Assembly: GCF_023715885.1 (NCBI RefSeq)
Contig: NZ_JAMBOY010000001.1
Coordinates: 434,001 to 498,000, forward strand
Reading direction: 5' to 3'
DNA length: 64,000 bases
Source of the DNA: Microbacterium hydrocarbonoxydans
GTDB lineage: Bacteria > Actinomycetota > Actinomycetes > Actinomycetales > Microbacteriaceae
In this document: in pieces, positions 43,320 through 51,490 of the stretch
Position numbering within the stretch: the first letter of the stretch is position 1
Layout: every line of letters starts with the position of its first letter
Notes under the pieces: generated by a model
The model's input: the letters and a program-made list of their open reading frames with translations, nothing else
The model's database searches: none
What the model was told of the DNA's origin: nothing
Program-made: the position numbers and the translations under genes

Positions 43320-44567
43320 ATGAAGAAGTCACTGCGATTCGGCGCCGTCGCACTCGCGGCAACCGCCACACTCACGCTCACCTCCTGCGGTTTCGGTGGT
43401 TCTTCGGGAGGGGGCGGCGGCGGAGACGACGCGAACACCCTGAGCCTGCTCGTCCCGAGCTACTCCGACGCGACCAAGGGCCTGTGGGAAGACGTGATCG
43501 ACGGGTTCGAGAAGGAGAACCCCGACATCACGGTCGACCTCGAGGTGCAGTCCTGGGACAACCTCGAGAAGGTCATCTCGACCAAGATCCAGGCCGGCGA
43601 GGCGCCCGACATCTACAACGGCGGTCCGTTCGCCGGCTTCGTCGGCGATGAGCTGCTGTACCCGGTCTCGGACGTCGTGTCGGAGGACACCCTCGCCGAC
43701 TTCCAGGACGCGTTCATCGCGAACGCCGAGGTCGACGGCACCGCCTACGCGCTCCCGCTGATCGCATCGGCGCGCGCCCTGTTCGTGAACAACACACTGC
43801 TGCAGCAGGCGGGCGTGACCGAGGCCCCCAAGACGTGGGACGAGCTGCTGGATGCCGCGACCAAGGTCTCGGCGCTCGGCGGCGGCATCGCCGGCTACGG
43901 CATGCCCCTCGGGTCCGAGGAGGCTCAGGCCGAGGCGGCGGTGTGGCTGTGGGGCGGCGGCGGCTCGTTCGGCGACGCCTCGGAGATCACGATCGACACC
44001 CCGGAGAACCTCACCGGAGCCGAGCAGATCAAGAAGATGATCGACGCCGGGGCCACTCAGGCCGACCCGGGCTCCACGCAGCGGTCGCCGCTGATGGACA
44101 TCTTCATCCAGGGCAAGATCGGTATGCAGGTGGGACTGCCGCCCACGGTCGGTCAGATCGAAGAGGGCAACCCCGAGCTGGACTACTCCATCGTCCCGAT
44201 CCCGACCAAGGACGGCTCGCCGTTCACGCTCGGCGTCATGGACCAGCTGATGGCCTTCCAGAACGACGGCGACAAGCAGGAGGCGATCACCAAGTTCTTC
44301 GACTACTACTACTCGGCCGACGTGTACGTGCCGTGGGTGCAGGCGGAGGGCTTCCTGCCCGTCACCAAGTCGGGGGCCGAGCAGCTGTCGGGTGAGGAGG
44401 CGCTCGCGCCGTTCCTCGAGGTGCTGCCCGACGCGCAGTTCTACCCGTCGACGAACCCGAAGTGGTCGGCGACCGACGGGGCGTTCAAGTCGCTGTTCGG
44501 TCAGTTGCAGACGAAGCCGGCGCAGGACGTGCTCACCGAGATCCAGGCGCAGGTCGACGCGGGCTGA
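43320..44567 (+). CDS. Sugar ABC importer substrate-binding lipoprotein
   Basis: 415 residues. Lipoprotein signal MKKSLRFGAVALAATATLTLTSC with Cys at residue 23, then a Ser/Gly linker. Mature part is a family 1 sugar-binding protein: LSLLVPSYSDATKGLWEDVIDGFEKENPDITVDLEVQSW, APDIYNGGPFAGFVGDELLYPVSDVV, FFDYYYSADVYVPWVQAEGFLPVTKSG. The ATG at 43320 is set by TGAGGAAT eight bases upstream and the clean signal peptide. Feeds the two permeases that follow. No ATPase gene is in the cluster, so a shared MsiK-type ATPase encoded elsewhere is likely. Confidence 0.93.
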   Translation: MKKSLRFGAVALAATATLTLTSCGFGGSSGGGGGGDDANTLSLLVPSYSDATKGLWEDVIDGFEKENPDITVDLEVQSWDNLEKVISTKIQAGEAPDIYNGGPFAGFVGDELLYPVSDVVSEDTLADFQDAFIANAEVDGTAYALPLIASARALFVNNTLLQQAGVTEAPKTWDELLDAATKVSALGGGIAGYGMPLGSEEAQAEAAVWLWGGGGSFGDASEITIDTPENLTGAEQIKKMIDAGATQADPGSTQRSPLMDIFIQGKIGMQVGLPPTVGQIEEGNPELDYSIVPIPTKDGSPFTLGVMDQLMAFQNDGDKQEAITKFFDYYYSADVYVPWVQAEGFLPVTKSGAEQLSGEEALAPFLEVLPDAQFYPSTNPKWSATDGAFKSLFGQLQTKPAQDVLTEIQAQVDAG

Positions 44568-44598
44568 GCCCCGCGGAAGGAGAGGTTCGGGGATTCCC

Positions 44599-45564
44599 AT
44601 GAGCCAGACCACAGAGTCCCAGACCCTCGCGGGGGCGGCCACCGGCCGCCCCCGCCCCTCGGGCTCCGCGCCGCGCGCGCGGTCCCGGGGCAAGGACCTT
44701 CTCCAGGCGCTGCCCTGGATCGCACCGGCCCTCGTGCTCATCGTCGGGGTCGTCTTCTTCCCCGCAGGGGTCATGTTCTACAACTCCACGCGCGACATCT
44801 CGCTCTCGGGCCTCGACAAGGGCTCGGTCGGGTTCGACAACTTCGCGACGGTGTTCGGATTCGCGGAATTCTGGCCGATCCTGTTCCGCACGATCGTGTG
44901 GGTCGTCGTGGTCGTCGCGTTCACCGTGATCATCTCGCTCGGGCTCGCGCAGATCCTCAACAAGGCCTTCCCCGGGCGGCAGATCGTGCGCATGGCCGTG
45001 ATCGTGCCCTGGGCGGCCTCGGTCGTCATGACGACGATGGTCTTCTACTACAGCCTCGAGCCGTACTTCGGGGTGTTCAACAAGTTCCTCTACGACATCG
45101 GTCTGTCCGACGATGCCGTGGGCTACGGGTGGACGAAGAACCCCGCCACCGCATTCGCGTGGTCGATCGTCATCGCGATCTTCGTGTCGCTGCCGTTCAC
45201 GACTTACACGATCCTCGCCGGACTCCAGTCGGTGCCCGCCGATGCCATCGAGGCCGCGAAGATGGACGGCGCCGGACCCGCGCGCACGTACTGGTCGATC
45301 GTGCTGCCCCAGCTGCGCAGCGCCCTCGCCGTCGCCGTGCTCATCAACATCATCAACGTCTTCAACTCGCTGCCGATCCTCAAGGTGATGACCGGGTCGA
45401 TCCCCGGCTACGGCGCCGACACGATCATGACGATGATCTTCAAGTACATCGAGCTGCAGAAGAAGGTCGACGTCGCGAGCGCTCTGTCGGTCGTGGCCTT
45501 CCTCATCGTGATCGTGATCGTCGCGATCTACGTCAAGGCCGTCAAGCCCATGAAGGAGGTCTGA
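44599..45564 (+). CDS. Sugar ABC importer permease 1 (MalF-like)
   Basis: 321 residues, six membrane helices (ALPWIAPALVLIVGVVFFPAGVMFY first), with the cytoplasmic EAA loop reading EAAKMDGAGPARTYWSIVLPQL, which docks the ATPase. CUT1-type. Starts 31 bases after the binding-protein gene and is followed directly by permease 2. Confidence 0.93.
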   Translation: MSQTTESQTLAGAATGRPRPSGSAPRARSRGKDLLQALPWIAPALVLIVGVVFFPAGVMFYNSTRDISLSGLDKGSVGFDNFATVFGFAEFWPILFRTIVWVVVVVAFTVIISLGLAQILNKAFPGRQIVRMAVIVPWAASVVMTTMVFYYSLEPYFGVFNKFLYDIGLSDDAVGYGWTKNPATAFAWSIVIAIFVSLPFTTYTILAGLQSVPADAIEAAKMDGAGPARTYWSIVLPQLRSALAVAVLINIINVFNSLPILKVMTGSIPGYGADTIMTMIFKYIELQKKVDVASALSVVAFLIVIVIVAIYVKAVKPMKEV

Positions 45565-45566
45565 TC

Positions 45567-46487
45567 GTGACCCTGACCGAGACCGCCCTGGTCACCACCG
45601 CCGGCTCGACGCCCGCCCCACGCATCCCCGGCCGCAAGCGCCGGTACACCGAGGACCAGGTCACGCTGCCGCGCGTCATCCTGCGCACCGCCGCCGGCTT
45701 CCTCGTGCTCGCGATCTTCGTGCTGCCGTACCTGATCATGTTCTTCGGCAGCGTGAAGACCAAACCGCAGATCCGCTCGGTCGACCCGACCTATCTCCCC
45801 GTCGAGTGGCACTGGGAGAACTACATCTCGATGTGGTCGACCCCCGAGACGCCGCTGCCGTACAACCTGATCTCGACGATCATCATCGCGGTGTTCGCGA
45901 CCCTGCTGGTGCTGCTCGTGTCGCTGCCCGCGGCGTACTACACGGCGCGGTTCCGGTTCCCCGGCCGCATGGTGTTCCTGTTCCTCGTGATCGTCACGCA
46001 GATGCTGCAGCCCGCCGTGCTGACGTCGGGTCTGTTCCGTCAGTTCACCACCCTCGGCCTCGGCGACACCTGGGCGGCCATGATCTTCATCAACGCGGCG
46101 TTCAACCTGTCGTTCGCGGTGTGGATCATGCACTCCTTCTTCGCCGGCATCCCGAAGGAGGTCGACGAGGCCGCGCAGATCGACGGCGCCGGACGCTTCA
46201 CCGTGCTCTTCAAGATCAATCTGCCGCTGGTCTGGCCCGGCATCGTGACGGCGATCGTGTTCACGTTCGTCGCCTGCTGGAACGAGTTCGCCGCCTCGCT
46301 CGTCATCCTCTCCACCGACAAGAATCAGCCCCTGTCGGTCGCGCTCACGAAGTTCGTCGGTCAGTACGAGACGAGCTGGCAGTACGTGTTCGGCGTCTCG
46401 ATCGTGGCGATCCTGCCCGTCGTCATCCTCTTCATGCTCATCGAGAAGCGGCTCGTCGGCGGTCTCACCGCCGGCAGCGTGAAGTAG
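45567..46487 (+). CDS. Sugar ABC importer permease 2 (MalG-like)
   Basis: 306 residues, six helices (TAAGFLVLAIFVLPYLIMFFGSVKTK first), EAA loop DEAAQIDGAGRFTVLFKINLPLVWPG. CUT1-type partner of the preceding permease. The GTG at 45567 follows an excellent GAAGGAGGT site within the end of permease 1. Convergent with the AraC gene, 22 bases apart, with no hairpin between. Confidence 0.93.
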   Translation: MTLTETALVTTAGSTPAPRIPGRKRRYTEDQVTLPRVILRTAAGFLVLAIFVLPYLIMFFGSVKTKPQIRSVDPTYLPVEWHWENYISMWSTPETPLPYNLISTIIIAVFATLLVLLVSLPAAYYTARFRFPGRMVFLFLVIVTQMLQPAVLTSGLFRQFTTLGLGDTWAAMIFINAAFNLSFAVWIMHSFFAGIPKEVDEAAQIDGAGRFTVLFKINLPLVWPGIVTAIVFTFVACWNEFAASLVILSTDKNQPLSVALTKFVGQYETSWQYVFGVSIVAILPVVILFMLIEKRLVGGLTAGSVK

Positions 46488-46509
46488 CGCGCGAGGCACG
46501 TCACTTCTC

Positions 46510-47358
46510 TCACCGCAGAACCTGCTCCGGCTGCAGACCGGCGGATATCGGCATCCGCCTCTGCTCGTCGCGGAACATGCTCGGCGAACGACCGAGCCGC
46601 TGCGTGAACTGCCGTGAGAAGTACGACGGATCCTCGAAGCCCACCTGCCGAGCGATCGCGCCGACCTCGAGATCCGTCTCGACCAGCAGCGACTGCGCCC
46701 GCGCGAGCCGCGAGTCGATGAGGAGTTGCAGGGGTGTGTGCCCTGTCGCCGCGACGGCGGCCGCGCGCAACTGGCCGACGCTGAGGCCGAGCTCCCGCGC
46801 GCGCGTCTCCATCGGGATCTGCCGCGCCGCACCCCGGGTGAACGCCTCGATGAGATCGGGCGCCGAGGCGGGCATGGTGATCGCGGCGAGCTCGGCGATC
46901 CACGCGTAGCCGGCAGCGGAGGCACGCAGGGCGGCGGCGGATCCGCTGTCGACGAGGTCGGAGTGCAGACGATCGAAGGTCGACCGGAGCGAAGCGGGAA
47001 CCCGGAAGAGCGGGACGATGGGCTTCGTGCGCCGCCACGCGCCCAGCTCATCCAGAGCTCGGGTGGCCGCCCCCGAGAACAGCACCCAGTGCTCGGTCCA
47101 CCCGGAGCGAAGCGGGCCGTACCCGTGCACCACCCCGGGGAAGAGCCACAGCAGAGAGGGCGCATCGATCCGCACGTCACCTGTCAGCGGACTGGAGTAC
47201 CACCCGCTTCCCTCGCTGACCACCACGGCCGCGTGCGATCGCAGCTGCCGGTCACGGAATCCCTCGTTCCGACCGGAGTATTCGCCGGCCCCGAGACACG
47301 CGATCGTCACGTCCGCGAGCGTGCGAGCGGGAGCAGCGTAGATCGCCCAGTTCTGCAT
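46510..47358 (-). CDS. AraC-family regulator
   Basis: 282 residues. An N-terminal cupin-like sensing half (SHAAVVVSEGSGWYSSPLTGDVRIDAPSLLWLFPGVVHGYGP) precedes a C-terminal double HTH: METRARELGLSVGQLRAAAVAATGHTPLQLLIDSRLARAQSLLVETDLEVGAIARQVGFEDPSYFSRQFTQRLGRSPSMFRDEQR. The start at 47358 follows GGAGGATT. Divergent from the dioxygenase gene, 93 bases apart, so it probably controls that gene. It may also relate to the neighbouring sugar importer, but the direction makes that less likely. Confidence 0.92.
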   Translation of the reverse strand: MQNWAIYAAPARTLADVTIACLGAGEYSGRNEGFRDRQLRSHAAVVVSEGSGWYSSPLTGDVRIDAPSLLWLFPGVVHGYGPLRSGWTEHWVLFSGAATRALDELGAWRRTKPIVPLFRVPASLRSTFDRLHSDLVDSGSAAALRASAAGYAWIAELAAITMPASAPDLIEAFTRGAARQIPMETRARELGLSVGQLRAAAVAATGHTPLQLLIDSRLARAQSLLVETDLEVGAIARQVGFEDPSYFSRQFTQRLGRSPSMFRDEQRRMPISAGLQPEQVLR

Positions 47359-47451
47359 AATCCTCCTAGTGTTCTCACGGAACCGCGAAAGTACAACCAC
47401 ATTTCGCCGGATTGCATGGCCTGATCGTGCTAGCGCGAGAAGACTCGACGC

Positions 47452-48300
47452 ATGATCACCTCGAACGGCTACACCCTCGACGAGAGCCCGGCTCGGCTCG
47501 GACGGCTCGACGTCGTCCCCGCCGGCGAACGCGGCGACCGGGAAGCGCTGTGGCAGCGCCTGCGGCGGGACGGCTACCTCTTCCTCAGCCAGCACCTCGA
47601 CGCCGGCCTCGTCGAGGACTTCCGTCGGTACTACTTCGAGACCCTCGCCCCCACGGGTCTCGTCGACGCCGACGGCGCTCACGACGGCGTCGACGCGGGA
47701 GGTCCCGTCGATCCCGCGCTCACCCGCCGGCTGCTGTTCGACGACATCGTGCCGGGCGACAGGTACGCGGCTCTGACGACTCACCCGTCGATCCGCGGCT
47801 GGTTCCAGTGGTTCCTAGGAGACGACGTGCACCTGCACAAGCGACGCATCATCCGACACACGCGGCCCGGCGAGAGCGGCATCGGCACGGCAACGCAGGC
47901 GCACTACGACCTCGTGTACCTGCACGAAGGGACCGACCGGGTGCTGTCGATGTGGATTCCGCTCGGCGACTGCGCGGTCGAGACCGGTGGCCTCGCCTAC
48001 CTCGAGGGCAGTCACCATCGCGTGATGGCGCAGGAACGCGCCGGGACGCTGCGGATGCCGGCTGCGTCGATCACCGCCGACCTCCCGTCGCTGGCGGAGG
48101 ACTACGATGCCCGCTGGCTGGTCGCCGACTATCGGGCCGGTGACGTCATGGTGCACTCGGCCCACATCGTGCACGCGTCGACCGACAACGTCGACCCGCG
48201 ATCGCGCATCCGCCTCTCCACCGACATCCGCTACCAGCGGGTCTCCGATCCCATCGATTGGCGCTGGCAGGAGCACTGGTTCGAGGGCGACGGCCTCTGA
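47452..48300 (+). CDS. Phytanoyl-CoA dioxygenase-family Fe(II)/2-oxoglutarate enzyme
   Basis: 282 residues with a double-stranded beta-helix. Fe(II) ligands His151 and Asp153 (QAHYDLVYL) and His241 (HIVHASTDN); the 2-oxoglutarate arginine is in SRIRLSTDIRY (about residues 251-254). Hydroxylates an organic substrate with O2 and 2-oxoglutarate. The PhyH family acts on very varied substrates, so none can be assigned. Divergent AraC gene upstream; convergent ROK regulator downstream. A possible ribosome site GAGAAG precedes the ATG. Confidence 0.88.
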   Translation: MITSNGYTLDESPARLGRLDVVPAGERGDREALWQRLRRDGYLFLSQHLDAGLVEDFRRYYFETLAPTGLVDADGAHDGVDAGGPVDPALTRRLLFDDIVPGDRYAALTTHPSIRGWFQWFLGDDVHLHKRRIIRHTRPGESGIGTATQAHYDLVYLHEGTDRVLSMWIPLGDCAVETGGLAYLEGSHHRVMAQERAGTLRMPAASITADLPSLAEDYDARWLVADYRAGDVMVHSAHIVHASTDNVDPRSRIRLSTDIRYQRVSDPIDWRWQEHWFEGDGL

Positions 48301-48327
48301 GCGGGTCGCGGATCCCCCGCGGGGCGA

Positions 48328-49482
48328 TCATGGATGCCGTGGCACCTGCTGCGGCATCCACCGCACTCCGAGGGATGCCGTCAATGCGGCCTGCGCGGGC
48401 CCGGCCGCGAGCGAGATCGCGGGGTCGGCGTACCGGACGGGGACCTGCGCGGTTCCCGTCGCCGCATAGTCGGTCTCGGTGCGGACCAGATCGAGGAAGC
48501 GGTCGCCGAGCACGGCACCCGGTCCGCCGATCACGATCTCCGCGGGGTCGAGGAGCGCGCTGAGGAGCTTGATCGCCCGTGCCAACGCTCGGGCTCCCTC
48601 GTCGAGAGCGCGTTGATCAGCGTGGGCGACGAGTGCCCTGATCCGGTCGACGTCGAGCGCGTCGGAGAATTCGTCGCCGAGCATCGGTCCGAGCGCGGCG
48701 GCGGACTCCAGGCAACCCGTTCGACCGCAGCGGCAGGCGCGCGCGGCATCGCCGAAGACCACCTGGACGTGACCGATCTCGCCGGCGCGTTGGCGGGGCC
48801 CCGGGGCCAGCTCGCCGTCGAGGGTGACGGCCGCGCCGATGCCCCCGCCGACGTGGATGAAGAGGCGGTGACCCGAGCGGGGGCCGTCGGCTGCGGCCTC
48901 AGCGATGGCCTCGGCGTCCACGTCGTTAACGAGCAACACCGGCGCATCGAGTACGGCCTCCAGTCGCTCCGCGAGCGGAACGTCGCGCCAGTCGAGCTGC
49001 ACGCTCTCGAGCACGGCGCGTCCGTCGGTCGTGCCGGGCAGCTGCACCGCGGCGATGAGGAGCCGAGAGCCGTACTGCTCTGCCACGGCGGCGAGGGCGG
49101 TCGTCAGCATCCGCTCGCGTGTCTCTGCCGTGAAGTCCACCCGGCGCGCGTCGATCTCTCCGCCCGCGAGAGAGAGCAGACTGATCCGCGCATCGGTGGG
49201 GCGCAGGATCACGACGAGGAGCAGATGATGCTCGTCGTCGATGTCGAGGGTGGTGGCGCGCTTTCCGCCCGTGCTCGCGGCCTGCGCGCCCTCGACGATC
49301 ACGCGCTCCTCGATGAGTTCGGCGACGAGCGATGACGCGGTCGCTGCGGTGAGCCCGGTGGCGCGGGAGATGCCCGCGCGCGTCTGAGTCCCCGGGGTGT
49401 CGAACACGAGCTGCAGCGCGCGACGCAGGTTCGCACGCCGAACCGCTGCCTGCGTGTCGAGTGTGTCGTCGGCGTAGAGCAT
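48328..49482 (-). CDS. ROK-family transcriptional repressor (NagC/XylR-type)
   Basis: 384 residues. N-terminal winged helix RRANLRRALQLVFDTPGTQTRAGISRATGLTAATASSLVAELIEERVIVEGAQAASTGGKRATTL, then a ROK domain with the zinc motif CRCGRTGCLES, GEIGHVQVV and IVIGGPGAVLG. The phosphate loop of the kinase form is degenerate (LVVILRPTDARIS), so it is a sugar-responsive regulator and not a kinase. The ATG at 49482 follows AGGAAACG. A dyad lies 63 bases upstream. It may control sugar genes outside the visible operon or the importer nearby. Confidence 0.92.
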   Translation of the reverse strand: MLYADDTLDTQAAVRRANLRRALQLVFDTPGTQTRAGISRATGLTAATASSLVAELIEERVIVEGAQAASTGGKRATTLDIDDEHHLLLVVILRPTDARISLLSLAGGEIDARRVDFTAETRERMLTTALAAVAEQYGSRLLIAAVQLPGTTDGRAVLESVQLDWRDVPLAERLEAVLDAPVLLVNDVDAEAIAEAAADGPRSGHRLFIHVGGGIGAAVTLDGELAPGPRQRAGEIGHVQVVFGDAARACRCGRTGCLESAAALGPMLGDEFSDALDVDRIRALVAHADQRALDEGARALARAIKLLSALLDPAEIVIGGPGAVLGDRFLDLVRTETDYAATGTAQVPVRYADPAISLAAGPAQAALTASLGVRWMPQQVPRHP

Positions 49483-49544
49483 GAGGCGTTTCCTGCGCGG
49501 GAGAACGGTTGACAGGTGAGGTTCGGCTGCGTACCCTCTTACAT

Positions 49545-49561
49545 AGTTTAGTCGCTGAACT
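49545..49561 (-). promoter_or_regulatory. Palindrome upstream of the ROK repressor gene
   Basis: AGTTTAGTCGCTGAACT (49545-49561): AGTTTAG and CTGAACT are inverted around TCG with one mismatch. AT-rich, in the promoter region of the ROK gene, and similar in style to NagC/XylR operators. Likely autoregulatory. Confidence 0.5.
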
Positions 49562-49618
49562 AAGTCGGGTTCCGGGTGGGCGAGTGCTGCACACACCGTC
49601 GCTCGCCCGGAAGACCCG

Positions 49619-49918
49619 TCATCGGCTCTCGGCCGCCTCGGTGTGGTGACGGATCACCTCGGCCACCACGAAGTTGAACCACTTCTCGGCGAACTCCGGA
49701 TCCAGATGGGCCTCTTCCGCGAGCGCACGGAGCCTCGCGACCTGCTGCTCCTCGCGGCCGGGATCGGACGCGGGCATCTCGTGCTCGGCCTTGAGCTGCC
49801 CGACCTGCTGCGTGGCCCGGAACCGCTCGGCGAGCATGAAGATGAGAGCGGCGTCGATGTTGTCGATGCTGGAGCGCAGTCGGAGGAGTTCAGCCCGGGG
49901 ATCGTCGGCGGCGGTCAT
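49619..49918 (-). CDS. Chorismate mutase (AroQ-type)
   Basis: 99 residues, all helical: ELLRLRSSIDNIDAALIFMLAERFRATQQVGQLKAEHEMPASDPGREEQQVARLRALAEEAHLDPEFAEKWFNFVVAEVIRHHTEAAESR. The R-x-x-I-D-x-x-D-A helix 1, the AERFRATQQVGQLK helix and the C-terminal dimer helix match AroQ. Converts chorismate to prephenate for Phe and Tyr. TAGAGT lies six bases before the ATG (leaderless). Divergent from the AI-2E-family gene; not linked to other aromatic genes here. Confidence 0.92.
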   Translation of the reverse strand: MTAADDPRAELLRLRSSIDNIDAALIFMLAERFRATQQVGQLKAEHEMPASDPGREEQQVARLRALAEEAHLDPEFAEKWFNFVVAEVIRHHTEAAESR

Positions 49919-49924
49919 GCCCCT

Positions 49925-50004
49925 ACTCTACGGAAACACGCGCCGGAACGATCCGCCGGGCGAGGTCGGATGCGAAGGGCGCCACGATCCTCGGCCGCTA
50001 TCGT
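49925..50004. promoter_or_regulatory. Divergent leaderless promoters, chorismate mutase / AI-2E-family gene
   Basis: Minus strand TAGAGT (49925-49930) and plus strand TATCGT (49999-50004) each end six bases from their start codons at 49918 and 50011. The -35 sites are weak. Neither gene has a well-placed Shine-Dalgarno. Confidence 0.5.
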
Positions 50005-50010
50005 GAGCAC

Positions 50011-51270
50011 ATGAGCGACGACGAGCGGCCCCGGTCCGAGAGCGCACAGGGCAGGGCTTCCGACCGAGCGGATGACGGTTCCTCGACGGTGGACTCCGGC
50101 GCTTCCTCGGCGGAGACGGGCAGCGCGGCGGATGCCGTGGCGACGCCCGCGCCCTCGCCCGCCCCGACGCTCGCCACGGCGCCCGTCAAGGTCGTCGAGC
50201 CCATGACGCCCAGCCGCTCGATCTGGACGCGCATCGACCGTCCGTTCGTGTTCGGGTTCCTCGTTACGCTCGGCGGACTGACCGCCGTGCTGCTGGGCCT
50301 CGCCCTGTCGAACCTCTCCACGGTGCTGATCTACATCGCGCTCGCGCTCTTCGCTGCTCTGGGCCTCGATCCATCGGTGCGGTTCCTCGAACGCCGCGGC
50401 CTGTCGCGAGCACTGTCGGTGGTCGCGGTCATCCTCGCGCTCGTCGTCGTCGCCGGTCTGCTGCTGTGGATGGTGGTGCCGATCGTGGTCGATCAGATCG
50501 CGAGCTTCATCCGCTCGGTGCCCGGCATGATCGCCGAGTTCACCCGCTCCGACATCTACGCGACGCTGGAGCGGCAGTTCGGCGACCAGTTCGAGGATCT
50601 CGTCGCCGACGTGCAGAAGTTCCTCACCGATCCAGGCAACATCGCCGTGATCGGCGGCGGAGCGCTGCAGGTCGGTGCGAGCATCGCCTCGGCCGTCTCG
50701 GGCATCATCGTCGTGCTCGTGCTCACGCTGTACTTCGTCGCCACGCTGCCGACCATCAAGTCCGGTCTGCTGCGTCTCGTCCCAGCCCGTGACCGGGCTC
50801 GCGCGAGGGACATCACAGAGCAGATCACCGATTCGGTCGGCGGCTACGTCATGGGGATGGTGATCCTCGCGTTCTGCAACGCGGTGCTGACGCTCGTCCT
50901 GTACCTGCTCCTGGGGCTGCCGTTCCCGCCGCTCATGGCGACGGTCGCGTTCTGCATCACCCTCATCCCGCTCGTCGGGTCGGTGCTGTTCTGGATCATC
51001 GGCACCACCCTTGCCCTGTTCACGAACCCGATCGCAGCACTCGTGTTCGCGGTCGTCTACCTCGTCTACATGCAGATCGAGGCGTACGTCATCACCCCTC
51101 GGGTCATGAACCGCGCGATCTCGATCCCCGGCTCGCTCGTCGTGATCGGCGCGCTCGCGGGTGGAACGCTGCTCGGGCTGCTCGGTGCTCTCGTGGCGGT
51201 GCCGGTCGCGGCATCCATCCTCATCATCATCAAGCAGGTGTGGGTGCCGAGACAGGACGCCCGGATCTGA
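50011..51270 (+). CDS. AI-2E/TqsA-family transporter
   Basis: 419 residues. A disordered N-terminus of about 70 residues rich in Ser, Ala, Pro and Asp precedes eight membrane helices in the AI-2E (UPF0118/PerM) order: FVFGFLVTLGGLTAVLLGLALSNL, LIYIALALFAALGLDP, SVVAVILALVVVAGLLLWMVVPIVVDQI, a helical re-entrant segment, GIIVVLVLTLYFVATLP, and the C-terminal GLPFPPLMATVAFCITLIPLVGSVLFWIIG, with a final GALAGGTLLGLLGALVAVPVAASILIII. Members export small signal molecules or act as Na+/H+ antiporters; the substrate is unknown. Confidence 0.9.
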   Translation: MSDDERPRSESAQGRASDRADDGSSTVDSGASSAETGSAADAVATPAPSPAPTLATAPVKVVEPMTPSRSIWTRIDRPFVFGFLVTLGGLTAVLLGLALSNLSTVLIYIALALFAALGLDPSVRFLERRGLSRALSVVAVILALVVVAGLLLWMVVPIVVDQIASFIRSVPGMIAEFTRSDIYATLERQFGDQFEDLVADVQKFLTDPGNIAVIGGGALQVGASIASAVSGIIVVLVLTLYFVATLPTIKSGLLRLVPARDRARARDITEQITDSVGGYVMGMVILAFCNAVLTLVLYLLLGLPFPPLMATVAFCITLIPLVGSVLFWIIGTTLALFTNPIAALVFAVVYLVYMQIEAYVITPRVMNRAISIPGSLVVIGALAGGTLLGLLGALVAVPVAASILIIIKQVWVPRQDARI

Positions 51271-51301
51271 CCCGCGCTCTTCCTCCCTCGTCCCTCCACT
51301 C

Positions 51302-51404
51302 CGTCGAGACCCACCATCCGCGTCGAAGCCCACCGCCAGCGACGTCGGGCGGGGTGGGTTTCGACGGGCGGGGTGGGTTTCGACGGGCGGGGTGGGTGTC
51401 GACG
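51302..51404. repeat. GTCGARACCCACC palindromic repeat, copy 3 (expanded)
   Basis: Left units GTCGAGACCCACC and GTCGAAGCCCACC, centre AGCGACGTCGGGCG, then three tandem right units of the form GGGGTGGGTTTCGACGGGC (the last with GTGTCGAC). The right side has one more unit than at the other two sites, so the repeat seems to grow or shrink unit by unit. It lies between the AI-2E-family gene and the terminator of the importer operon. Confidence 0.8.
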
Positions 51405-51443
51405 TAGGCGCGGGGGCTGGGGAGATCTCGGCTCGGGGACGCA

Positions 51444-51475
51444 GAAGTGCCCGGGCCGTGGGACCCGGGCACTTC
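51444..51475. terminator. Perfect 12-bp hairpin between convergent operons
   Basis: GAAGTGCCCGGG (51444-51455) and CCCGGGCACTTC (51464-51475) around an 8-base loop, 16 bases beyond the binding-protein stop (minus strand). Probably terminates the importer operon, and possibly the AI-2E-family transcript on the other strand. Confidence 0.7.
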
Positions 51476-51490
51476 CGTCAGGCTTGCGAC

